DNA of 35,950 nucleotides, taken from Parasitella parasitica. Taxonomy: Eukaryota > Mucoromycota > Mucoromycetes > Mucorales > Mucoraceae. Below the pieces are notes generated by a model, which did no database searches, was not told where the DNA came from, and saw only the letters and a list, made by a program, of their open reading frames with translations. The stretch spans positions 56,416 to 92,365 of the forward strand of contig MU619363.1 of the NCBI GenBank assembly GCA_025201805.1. Reading direction: 5' to 3'. Shown one piece after another: positions 10,598-20,410 of the stretch (positions are counted from its first letter, which is position 1; every line of letters begins with the position of its first letter). Both the position numbers and the translations under genes were made by a program.

Positions 10598-11129
10598 AAC
10601 AACTTACCATTGCGATTAATAAAATAAGCACCATGATGTTGGTAAACTGTTTGATCAATAACTTGACTGGGCTGACACCACCTTCGCCTTCCATTTCATT
10701 GAATTTAGATTGGGATCTCCTTTCTTCGATAACAGACTCAGGCAAACCATCTTGAATATCAGACTTGAGTAATTGTTCTACGGTATCCAAATCCATGGTA
10801 TGGTATGGGGGTCCCTCAACTTTCTCAGTTTCATCTATACTTTGTCGTCTTCTTTTCACCAAGTTCATCTTGTGCATCAACACGCTTCTAACTGATTTGG
10901 TATCAAAATCCATGGAGCTAGTGCCAGTGGATTGTCTGGTTAAAGGTTTTTGTGAGTATTTCTCATGGTGCTGAACTTGGTATTCCTTCATTTCCCTGTT
11001 TTGTGATTCATCAAACTTGATGGTTGTTTGCTGTTGCTCTTGTTGTTGTTCCCCATTGTTGTATACTTGAGGCTGAACTTCGTCTTGAGGTTGATTTTGA
11101 GTTGGTTGATTTGATGTATTAAGATTCAT
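7707..11129 (-). CDS. P-type ATPase, ENA/ACU-like alkali-cation pump
   Basis: Membrane pump that probably moves Na+ or K+ using ATP. Exons 11129-10608, 10464-10208 and 10137-7707 join in frame to 1069 aa. Introns are 143 and 70 bases, with GTAAGT and GTACGT donors. A Gln/Asn-rich cytosolic N-terminus of ~100 aa precedes the core. Core motifs: KAEKTMDSLR, TGES (~272-275), PEGL (~389), phosphorylation motif DKTGT (Asp ~431), KGA, MLTGD, TGDGVNDSPS and several C-terminal membrane helices. The DDNFATIVKAIEEGRR, SVFPMAPIQ and WEWG...ESYKWVKRRFF segments resemble fungal type IID (ENA) and ACU pumps. PEGL differs from the PASL I recall in yeast ENA proteins, so ACU or a related clade is possible. 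Transport direction and ion cannot be read from the sequence. Confidence 0.93.
10507..10595 (+). repeat. 89-base poly-A tract inside an ATPase intron
   Basis: Eighty-nine consecutive A residues on the + strand, so T89 in the sense of the ATPase gene. The tract fills most of the 143-base first intron and begins 12 bases after the intron's first base. It is not the usual polypyrimidine tract before the acceptor: the acceptor is preceded by ATTAAC and TGGTAG. Assembly length may be inexact in such a run. Confidence 0.95.
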
Positions 11130-12188
11130 AAAATATTTTTTAAGTTATCTTGTTTTTTCAATTGAAATGTAAAGGACTTTTTTAGAATGACTTGAATGAT
11201 AGTTCCTTGCTATATATACTTTTTTTTTTGTTGCATAGAAAAATCCCGGAAAATGTTTCTGATTTCAGATATTTTTACAGAAACTTAGGAAAGCATTTCC
11301 ATTTGATATGTTTGAAACTTATCACATGCACATGCTTTACCAAGTTTCTGATTGGCCAGATCAGCATAAATAAACTAAAATCTCTATCTAAAGAACTAGA
11401 GTTTCTAACATTTCCACAATTATATTGACGGAAAAAAGGCACTTTCCATCTAAATCAATAATATGCCATCTGGTTCTGTTTTTACTGGATTTGGTGAATG
11501 TGAATATAGTAACTAACTTTTAGTATTTTTTTTTTAAATTATGATGATACATCCACAATGATTTTACGATATGCAGAATATCTCAAACTTGGCCTGTTGA
11601 CTTCAAAACTGTCTGTATATTTCTTTCTCAATAGTAAATTTTCAGGTAATTAACGATAGGAGTATGCCGTGTTTCAAAATCGTTTATCCGATCGTAAAAA
11701 GAAATTCGTACTGCAAGGTGTAGCTCGTTTGTTGTAAATTTTGCAAATACTGTGTACATGGAGCGCAAAGTGCACCAAGTTAAAAAAATTGGGAGGCTAG
11801 TATGACATCGAAGTAATTAGATAAATAATATCCACTACTGCTCAGGTCTAGCCGACTTTATCAAAAATTAGAAAATAAATCATAGAACGTCTAATATATC
11901 AATCAATCAGCAAGTTAAAAGTATATTTATATTCGGGTATTGCTGTTTACATTATCCCAGAATTGATATTTGTGTTTATAAAAGAGAGTTAGAAACGGTA
12001 TTAGAATGAATATACAGTACCTCCAGTTTATAAACAAGATGATAATTATACCTGAATCCGTAAAAGTGGTTTAATAGGGATGTACTAAATTTGACAAAGA
12101 TCTCAGCATTTTGACCATGTTTTAAGCAATGATAAATTACAAGAACCTACTTTGATAGCAATGTTGATGGTGTAAATAATAAGAACCT
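11130..12188. other. Intergenic region upstream of the ATPase gene
   Basis: About 1 kb of AT-rich sequence that must contain the ATPase promoter. The longest frame (11192-11428 +) has no family features. I see no RNA gene or mobile element. Confidence 0.5.
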
Positions 12189-12497
12189 TTACAATTGCAT
12201 TTGGGAAGCTTTCTTCATCAAGTCTTTACTAATTTTAGTCAATATTTCATACAATGTTGAGATAGTCTCCATGCAGGTGTGATGTATCTGATTACCAATT
12301 GCTCTTTCATTGCTAGGCTGATTGATAGCTCCTTCGCATGTTGCTATGGAAACCATGCTCAATGCAGTGATGATACCAGCACAATAGAAAAGGTGACTCC
12401 TTTTACTTGCTACCAATCCCTTTCCTAAAAAAAACCAAACAAAATGTTGAGTCAACACAATTGTCGCGTCTTCTACTTGTTTATTAATATTAATCAT
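12189..12497 (-). CDS. Small ORF of unknown function (doubtful)
   Basis: A 102-codon frame whose ATG overlaps the SF1 start codon head to head (CATG at 12495-12498). The segment nearest that start contains an intron-like end (poly-T then TAG near 12425), so the true 5' end may differ. A helical stretch with the phrase ETISTLYEILTKISKDL looks protein-like. The stop overlaps a GTAAAG donor at 12192; splicing to an acceptor near 12085 would add about 35 residues. No family recognised. A real gene here would cover the whole SF1 promoter, which argues for caution. Confidence 0.3.
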   Translation of the reverse strand: MININKQVEDATIVLTQHFVWFFLGKGLVASKRSHLFYCAGIITALSMVSIATCEGAINQPSNERAIGNQIHHTCMETISTLYEILTKISKDLMKKASQMQL

Positions 12498-14401
12498 GTA
12501 TAAACCTACAGGTATGATGTTTGAATTTTAAAATTTGTTTAGATAGCTAACAATTTGTCTTAAAGGAACAAACGTTACTCCTTTGGGTGCAAAGAGACGC
12601 TTTAGAGATGGTTCAAATGAGCGATCCTCTAAAGATGAGACAGAGTATCGTTCAAGAGGTAAAACAATTGTGACAATTTAAAGAGTTTTTACCAACAAAA
12701 CATGTAAACAAACAGATCGTAGTTCATCTGGTGCATCAGCTTCGCCTTATTCTAACTCACCATCCGACAGCTCAGCATCAAAGAGAAAGCGTAAAAGTCG
12801 TTGGGGAGACGAGCAACAAAAGGTGATTATCCCCGGTTTACCAACCACCATCTCGATAAACAACAGGGATCAATCCGAAAAATATCTTTGTAAGCTATTG
12901 GTACCCTATAATATAGATACATTATTTACATTTATATAGTGCAAATTAGATTGGAAGAAGTAAATAGAAAGCTTCGTACAAATGATTATACTCCAAGTGA
13001 GCGTGAGAGGTAGGATATATTATTAGTCTACAAGCAACATTGTTAATACTGGATCATTCATTTATAGATCTCCTTCTCCCGAACCTATTTATAATGCTGA
13101 TGGTAAACGTGTGAATACAAGAGAAGCCAGATACAAAAAGAAATTGGAAGATGAGCGCCATAGATTGATTGAAACTGCCATAAAGACAATTCCCGGCTTT
13201 AAACCTCCTATTGATTACAAACGTCCTACAAAGATACAAGAAAAAGTCTATATTCCTGCTAAAGAATTTCCTGAAATTAACTTTATCGGTCAACTTATTG
13301 GTCCTCGTGGAAATACACTCAAAAACATGGAATCAGAATCCGGTGCCAAAATCAGTATTCGCGGTCGTGGATCTGTAAAAGAAGGTAAATCAAGAACGGA
13401 TGCTGCGGCAGGTGCAGGTCAAGAGGAAGATTTGCATTGTTTGGTCACTGCAGATACAGAAGAAAAGGTCAGAAAAGCTGTGAAACTGATCGAAAAGGTC
13501 ATTGAAACGTCGGCTTCTGTACCTGAAGGTCAAAACGAATTGAAGAGAAATCAACTGCGTGAATTGGCTGCTTTGAATGGTACGTTGCGCGATGATGAAA
13601 ATCAGACATGTTTGAACTGTGGTGCGTCGGGCCATCGAAGATATGAATGTCCTGAAAGACAAAATGTTACTTCTAGCTTGACATGTCATATTTGTGGTGG
13701 TATGGGCCATATTGCTCGTGATTGCAATCAAAGAAATAATCCTGAGATGGCGAATCAAAGTCGTGAGCGTGATTCTCAGCTTGACAGCGAATATATGAAT
13801 TTGATGGCTGAATTGGGAGAAACAGTGCCTGGTACTGACGCTAATCGTGCGTATGGTGGATCTGGTCTCCCACCTTCTTCCTCAAGTGGTGGGGCTGCAC
13901 CATGGCAGCAACCTAGAGCTGGCGGCGGTGCTGCTCCACCATGGCAACAACCAAGAACTGGTAGTGCTGCTCCTCCACCTTGGTCTGCACCTAGCCATAC
14001 TGGTTACTCTTCATCTACCGGTGGAAGAGATGCTTCTCCCAGTAGCAATAGTGCCCCTTGGCAATCAGGTGGATATAATGCTTATTCAGCACCCAATGCC
14101 CAAGCTGGTGGCTATTATAATGCTTATGGATCTTACGGATATTACGATCCGTCTCAAGCACCACCGACAGGTTCAGCTCCTTGGCAGCAACCTCCACCAC
14201 CTCCACCTTCGTCATCAGATCAAGGCGTAGATCAATGGGTAAGTTTTTTGGGATACATGTACACATTTAATTATACTAACTCGGTATCAATAGGGTGCGG
14301 CCCCCCCTCCACCTCCACCTTCATCTGATGATAGTCTTCCTCCACCTCCACCTCCGTCTTCTGATTCCACGCAACCTCCTCCCCCACCCCCTTCTTCTTG
14401 A
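12496..14401 (+). CDS. Branchpoint-bridging protein SF1/BBP (Msl5)
   Basis: Nuclear splicing factor that binds the intron branch site and U2AF65 in the early spliceosome. Six exons: 12496-12511, 12566-12658, 12716-12889, 12940-13009, 13068-14238 and 14294-14401; all junctions keep frame and give 543 aa. Introns are 50-58 bases. Order: a U2AF-ligand motif (KRKRKSRWG, near residue 80), a helix-hairpin region ending RKLRTNDYTPSERERSPSPEP, a KH domain with the GPRGNTLKNME loop, a QUA2 helix, then two CCHC zinc knuckles (CLNCGASGHRRYEC and CHICGGMGHIARDC). The C-terminus is Pro/Gly/Ala/Trp-rich and ends in poly-Pro blocks. The first exon is only 16 bases (MYKPT plus one base); its choice rests on the GTATGA donor and the GCTAAC branch site. 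Confidence 0.96.
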
Positions 14402-15279
14402 TTGATTTTTGATTTTCCCCATATTAATCGAAATAATAAACTTTAAAACCTTTTTTTTTTTTTTACCAACAAGTGGGATCTTTTGTTAGAAAAGAAGGAT
14501 CTTCCATATGACGCATTTTTCTAACGAACTGTGAGAAATGGTATGATGATATTTTATCCTACTTAACAAAATTAATCACTGATTGGATCCCATTCAAAAA
14601 AAAAAAAAAAGGAAATGTGATTGTATATGGAAATCTTATTAACCAGCTGGTACGGCATTGTGCCTAGAGCAAAACGTTATTCTATATGCGTATTGACAGT
14701 GTATCAACATTTGAACAAAATTGATATAACTAAATAGAGAATTGCTCAAATTCTTTTGTTTCCATAAAATTCTGCGTGGTTTTCCTTGTGTCTCTTTTAA
14801 ATGAATAAGTTTGATACTGGTGTTACAATAGTGCATACAGTCAGTACAGCTTTCTTCGGATTCTGCAAACTAAGCATCATCATCATCACTTAATAAGTTC
14901 TAGAACTTGAATTGTATTAGTAACAGTATTTGTTAAAATGTTACGTTATATGTAACCGAGGCGAAAGTGTATGATTTTATAAACGATAAGCTGCCAAAAA
15001 GCACTTGAAGCTAACACAGCAATGAATCTAAATGGAATTCTCTTTCCAAGATTTGTCTGACTTGGCATTAAAACCAAATCTAAAAGCTAAGACGTGTCTA
15101 AGAATGATGCATTTAGTTAACGATGACAGCATATATATAACGATTCATTTTTTGGTTCCACAATCATTAATAAGACTATATAATGATGTGTGGCCGTGGA
15201 TTGAATGGAGCAACTGATAATAAACTATTACGCAATATTGTGGATTAGTTATTTGGAGCAAAAAATTTATTTTTTTGTT
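14402..15279. other. Intergenic region downstream of SF1
   Basis: An AATAAA-like string follows the SF1 stop within 40 bases and a T-run follows at ~14451. The remainder is AT-rich with an A15 run near 14596. Short frames show no family features. No RNA gene seen. Confidence 0.5.
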
Positions 15280-15715
15280 TACATAAACAGTAGTGATTTG
15301 ATAAACACCCACTAATCTTATAGTTTCCACATGATGTACAAGATCTGTCCACGCTTGACCTTGTCAGCAGGCAATTGAGCTTTAGTCGACCAAAACCCGA
15401 TTCTACAGCACGCACGCCCCATTCTGCGACCTTTCAATACTTTGTGATTGCCTTCCACTCGTTGAGCACTTTACCTATAACAACCATATTCTTAATTTTG
15501 TAAACGTGTCTTGCAAGGAAAGCCCGCATCAGCCAACAATCGATATGGTTCTGGAAGGAGATTTTCATACAAAGTAGATGCAATCTCAGTATCATGCCAC
15601 GATCCAGGACAGTTACCCCAACAGCGTGACAAAAACGTAATAAACACCAGTAAGGAATACGATTAACTTACCTGGCATAATCGCGAGATGTAATCCATCA
15701 ATAAAAGCAAAAATT
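15280..15715 (-). pseudogene. Broken PIF/Harbinger-type (DDE_Tnp_4) transposase
   Basis: Reading the minus strand from 15715, the frame gives FAFIDGLHLAIMPG, which resembles the FGFIDGT...RPG segment around the first catalytic Asp. After a gap that lacks the usual ~40 residues come GSWHDTEIASTLYENLL, YRLLADAGFPCKTRLQ, VAEWGVRAVESGFGRLK, LPADKVKRGQILYIMWK and LVGVYQITTVY. These match, in order, the conserved blocks of the DDE_Tnp_4 proteins common in fungal genomes. A TGA interrupts the frame before VAEWG, and at least two frameshifts separate the last blocks. No terminal repeats were identified. This is a dead fossil. Confidence 0.75.
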
Positions 15716-15738
15716 ATGATGTCCCTAGTCCTATTTTC

Positions 15739-16161
15739 TTAAACTGTGTTCACGAGCAGCATTTCATGAAATTCGGCCATTTGAGGTTCCTTAGGCCTGA
15801 ACACCTTTTCCAGGATATATAATCCAGGTATCTTTGTTCTGCTTATTGAATATGCAGTCGCTCCAAACAGCAAGCAAAGGATTTCTTGCTTCATTGTATT
15901 ATGCAGATTCATTATAACCAAGGCCAACGCAAGATTAGCATCCAGTCTAAAGTGGCAAATATAGTTATCTTTATTTCTGATGGTCACTATCGTGCAAACA
16001 ATTGAATATGAGAGATACACCAAACTTGCTGCATTGGTGTAATGTCGCTCATGTTTTGACAGCTCGAATATGAGAAACAAACCCGTATAGCATCCCGACG
16101 GTTTGAATATAGCGAGTAACTTTTTTAACTTCCTGAGTTTTCTTTCTTTTGAGATTGACAT
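15739..16161 (-). CDS. Unrecognised 140-codon ORF beside the transposase relic
   Basis: Open frame from the ATG at 16161. It starts basic (MSISKERKLRKLKK), has three moderately hydrophobic stretches (around GLFLIFEL, SLVYLSYSIVCTIVTI and LALALVIMNL) and ends FRPKEPQMAEFHEMLLV. It lies directly upstream of the DDE_Tnp_4 relic on the same strand, so it could be the decayed N-terminal half of that transposase, but I do not see the family's N-terminal motifs. It may also be a chance frame. Confidence 0.25.
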   Translation of the reverse strand: MSISKERKLRKLKKLLAIFKPSGCYTGLFLIFELSKHERHYTNAASLVYLSYSIVCTIVTIRNKDNYICHFRLDANLALALVIMNLHNTMKQEILCLLFGATAYSISRTKIPGLYILEKVFRPKEPQMAEFHEMLLVNTV

Positions 16162-18214
16162 TGAAGATATGAGGATGAAAGAAGAAAATAATTGCAAAGT
16201 TGATATGATCACTTTGTACGAAGGTCTTTGTGGTGCATTAAGATTTACTCTTGGGCTGATTGCACCAGAAAGCTATAATCAAGTCGTTTTCGACCCTTTC
16301 TTTTTGTTAAACATTGATAACAATACATATCACTATTAGCTGCTATTCTAAAATTATTCTCTTTATTTATATATAATATATTATTCATTTTGAAATTTAG
16401 ATTGTTTGCTATATTTCTTTTTGTTCCACTGACCATCATTATAATTAGTTGCAAATTTTTAGTGGGGATTTCCATATTTGGAGAAAAAGAGCAATTGCTT
16501 TGTTTTATTAAGAGTGAAAATACACAGAGAACGTGTTGTAAAATAAGCTATCTACATCATATATTGAAATTCAAGGTAGTCTTTAAAGAAGGTTACGATT
16601 GTCTATTGACAAACATCTGTGATTCTGGGTGTAAGTGTGTCTACTGACTTTGGATCAAAAACCTTTAATTGGATTCAGGAACGAAGAGCAAGGTTGAAGA
16701 TAAACACATTTATGTCTTTGAGACATATACAGATTATTTTTTTATGAATGGGTGTCTTATCCTGGTAGCAGATTGTTTCCTTTTTCTCTGGTAATTCCTT
16801 ATACTTTCAGTTGATCTGGCGTCTTCTAGTGTCAGACAAGTACCAAGCTGGGTTCTCTATATCTAGTTGCACAATAGAACAGCTAGTCAAACCTGTGCCA
16901 TCTTTTCATAATTTGAAATGCTTCAAAAGTGAGTGTCTTTGTAAATCCATTGTAGGTTTTAAGCACCTGATTCCTTTTTCTTTTTGGGTCTACGTGAGCT
17001 TCAGTGTGTTATTGTCAGAAAAAAGACAAAAACTGTAAGAAAACAATGTTTAGCAATCTTAAGCACAAAAACAAGTAATACGGTAATGAGTTAAACTACA
17101 AGGCACCTTTTGATTATATATTTGCATAACTTGGAGTAAGTTTTTCACTTTTAAGTTGAAATCAGATGAAGGTAGCGACTCCTGACTTTTTTCGGAAAAG
17201 TATTTTTCAAAATCGGAGCGTGAGATCGTCAGGCCATGTAAAGACATGCAAGTACTACCATTGAAAAGTCAACAAGTGCACTGTTTAAATAAAATAATTT
17301 ACTGTTTTTCTCTTGAATTGGGTAAGCTATGACTTCTCAAAGCTAATGCTTTCTTCAAAAAACACCATTTTTCTTAGATGGCGGAGATTATACGCGTCCA
17401 AAAACAGAAAGAAAAAATTCTTTCAAAAACTCCATTTGGATAATTCGAAAACAAAATTACTCCTTTGAGGTAAGATATCATTCTTTGATACTATGCATAC
17501 CACGGCTGTCAGTCTATGATAATAGCTGTATTTTTGGGCGCTCTACACGCTGGTATCATTCCGTAATTCCCGTATGCTTATGGAAGAAATTCTGCCGTAA
17601 AAACCTTGAAAACAGATTGAGAGGAAAAAGTCAACGTTTTGCTTAATCAGAGCGCTTTTTCAGTCTTTCAGATCAAGGAATGGTCTTTTACGATCATTTT
17701 CCTCTAATATATGCCATAGTAAAAAGTTGCGTTTTTGATGTCAAAATCGAGAATAATGCTTAATCAATGATTTTGGATGGGTAGATACAAGGAAAAAATC
17801 GAAAAAATCCATCATTTTGCATCGAAAAAAAAATCATGCTCAAATTGCACCAAAATCATATGTAATACAGTTTTTTCCCGTCGGATACTATTCCTGGCGT
17901 TTTCAAGGCATTTTTGATTATCAAAATCAGTCAAAAAATGGCACAAAAAGCTGAAGTTCTTGCTTTCAAGTTTTGTGGCCCGCTGATGATTGTTTAGTTT
18001 CAGGTATCTGAAGTATATGTCGATAGTGTTGGTAAAGAATTTCCATTGTATTATAAAATGGGATAAAGAACCCAAGTAGTTATTCATTTAAAAATACCTA
18101 TTGCTCCTGCAAAATGGTTGTTTGATCAAAAATAAAATGATTAGAGCGTCGCAATTTCGCACATCATTATAAAATGTTCTCTACTCTTGGGCATTTTTAA
18201 TCTAAAATAGAAAT
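16162..18214. other. AT-rich region, no recognisable gene
   Basis: Two kilobases of AT-rich sequence with many short A and T runs. The longest frame, near 16390-16647, has a TTG start, a hydrophobic first segment and several Cys residues near its end, but nothing supports expression. The region lies where a reverse transcriptase ORF would be expected downstream of the ORF1 relic at 18215, yet no RT motif was found. Confidence 0.5.
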
Positions 18215-19294
18215 CTAAAATGTGTTTGTATTTAATACTTTTTGTCTCAGGAGACATTCCCCTTCTCTCAGAAACCTCTTGGCTCTTATCAGAAATAAAA
18301 GGTTTTTTTTTATCTGCTTGTAAGTAGGTGTGTCAGACATAGCGATAGTCTCCTTGTCAACAATGGGTTCTTCAGCCTTCTCGATTTGATTATCAGCGTC
18401 AATTGTTAAAACTGTTGTTGCCAATTCCGTGTAGGAGGCAGATGTCTTAGCAGTGTCAATAGTTTCAATATTAGTTACTGTAGGGGTTGGCTGATTGAGG
18501 GATTTGTGGGAAGCATTCAACTTGGCCACTTTCTTTGCCGCCTTTTTAATGTTCCACCAAGCCTCTGGGCAGCTGGCCTGCAAATGATCGGTGTTACCAC
18601 AAACGTAACATGTCTTGACTCTTCGTAGCATGGCAGGGCAATTGCCAAAAACATGATCTGTAACATGACAACAACTATAGCTAGTTTTTATGTTAGTTTA
18701 AGTAAGAGTCAATTTTTCATTATCGTCCCAAGAATCAATCCGAGGTTTCAATTCAGCATAAGTCTTTCCAGGTACTTTGTTTAGAGTGACAAAACCTCGT
18801 CCTGTGAACCAGTGTCTGTGCACAGTGTAGAGTAAGCCCATCTCCAAGATTTCACCATAGCGGCTAAAGATGTCATCCATATTTTTCTTGATGATCGTTT
18901 CATCCTCTCGTAAGGCAGATCACTAATGCTCACTCTAATAATAGTGGCGTCTTTTGGAAAGGTACGACTTACAGTCACTTTATGTCCTAGTAGGTAAAAT
19001 CCTTCTTCAAAGCTTCCTCCCTGGCAGCTGCTGTGCGAAAATTAATTTCAAGATATTGGGTTCCTTTGATTGCAGTTCTAATTCTAAGACTAAGGGCATC
19101 CGGATATTGTTCCCGAAGCAAAATACCGAAGTTGACATTGGCCTCTGTGAATTGTGTACCATCAATAACAATAGAGTTCTTGTCCTTGGCGTGGATGAAG
19201 AGCTGTCCACCCTCAGTGATTTGTCCAATTTCCCCTGTCGACTTATGTCCCAAGACAATCTTTCTGTTTGTATTATGTCCAGTGTTTCCACCAA
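18215..19294 (-). pseudogene. Degenerate retroelement ORF1 with zinc knuckles
   Basis: Minus-strand blocks follow each other in shifted frames: NSIVIDGTQFTEANVNFGI...YLEINFRTAAAREEALKKDF, then LGHKVTVSRTFPKDATIIRVSISDLPY, then NMDDIFSRYGEILEMG...GRGFVTLNK (an RRM-like or gag-like fold by pattern), then a zinc-knuckle pair. The second knuckle, CYVCGNTDHLQASC, is intact. The first reads YSCCHVTDHVFGNC, so its leading Cys has become Tyr. Two frameshifts (near 18985 and 18910) and an in-frame TAA (18698-18700) kill the frame. The layout fits ORF1 of a non-LTR retrotransposon. No partner reverse transcriptase is present. Confidence 0.65.
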
Positions 19295-20206
19295 TGAGAT
19301 TCAGAAACCATAAAAAGACTGTTTATTAGAAGCATTTTTGGACTGCGTTTTGCTGACGTAGACCCCAACCTTTGGTTTTTGCGAAAGCTTACATAATTAT
19401 TGATTGACACGCTTTGTAGCAGCAGGAACCTGTTCCAAACGCTCCGCGGTTGGTACCTAGTTTTTAACTAGGTAAAGAAGAGGATTTCTCCGACTTCCTG
19501 GACGTGGGGTGATTCCTACAACCAAACTCTTCTTGGTAGTCGAGGTATGATGGTTGATCATCAAGCACTTAATCATCGTGTCATATCTGAGTTTGACCTG
19601 TACAAGCAATCACACAAGCTCTGGCCAAATCTGTGTCCGATGCACTCCATGTCTTGTCACCTTACCACTCAAATCTTGAAATAAATTAACCAACTTGTTT
19701 CTTTCTTTTGCTGTCTATGTCCCGATTTATCGATTAGATAAAAACTCAAGTTGAACATTTCAGCATTGTTGATTGCTTTAAAGCAGTAGGCATTGCTGAT
19801 CAGAATGCTGCGGAAGAAAAGTTCACTCGCATCGTTATTAACATGTCCAAAAGGAAACAATGCCCTACACAACGATGGGCTCATGAGCAAATCGATTCCC
19901 AGTTCATGGTAATGACATACCTGCACGGCATCGTGTATTGTGATTACAAAGAAAGTCTTATTTGCTGCGATTTAGTACTCAACGAGCGTTCACTCTAAAG
20001 CTATTGGGAAGAAGTTGAAAAAAATAACGCTCATTCATTTCAGTCTAGAAGCTATCTCAAATATCAGCGTGATCTGTTAAAGGTAGACTTCATAGAATAG
20101 CTTAGCTTGAGTTGCTCAACTTCATTTTTAATAGAAACAAGATTCACCATCAACAATTCCTTGCAAAAGGTCAGCCATTGACTCAGAGGATGATTTCGAT
20201 GAAACA

Positions 20207-20208
20207 TA
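20207..20208. repeat. Target-site duplication TA (left)
   Basis: TA dinucleotide directly before the left terminal inverted repeat. The matching copy is at 21908-21909. TA duplication is the hallmark of Tc1/mariner integration. Confidence 0.9.
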
Positions 20209-20347
20209 CACTATTTCCGAAAATTATTGGTGCACTAACAAAAAGCAGTTTGGTGCACCAAAAAAAATCATTTTGAAGCAGCGACGAAAATCAGTTTGGT
20301 GCACTGTCCAAAATGCTTTTGGCGCAGCTGCATAATAAATTTCGTGC
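20209..20347 (+). repeat. Left terminal inverted repeat with 23-bp-period internal repeats
   Basis: 139 bp. Inside it, copies of the core TTGGTGCAC recur with strict spacing: 20227, 20250, 20273 (TTGAAGCAG), 20296, 20319 (TTGGCGCAG) and 20341 (TTCGTGCAA). A seventh (TTGATGCAC) lies at 20364, just past the inverted repeat. Steps are 23, 23, 23, 23, 22 and 23 bases. The remainder of several units shares an AAAATCAGT-like end. Confidence 0.95.
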
Positions 20348-20410
20348 AAAAATCAAAATGTATTTGATGCACTTTTAGCTCTTTTCTTACCACAAATATT
20401 AGCTTATTCT

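Noticed and set aside
10476..10755. Poly-Phe and poly-Lys reading frames over the 89-base A tract
   Set aside because: They arise only from the homopolymer. The ATPase exon ends at the GTAAGT donor at 10607, and the protein continues as IVSFVFKDY after the intron.
12189..12497. Identity of the minus ORF as a Mediator subunit (MED30-like)
   Set aside because: A short helical phrase looked faintly similar, but no diagnostic residues could be named, so no identity is claimed.
13847..14266. Open frames on both strands over the 3' part of SF1
   Set aside because: They are shadows of the repetitive Pro/Gly-rich coding sequence; the SF1 frame is supported by domains and splice sites.
16390..16647. 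Possible small secreted Cys-rich protein
   Set aside because: The frame starts with TTG and has no ATG before the hydrophobic segment; Cys content alone is not enough.
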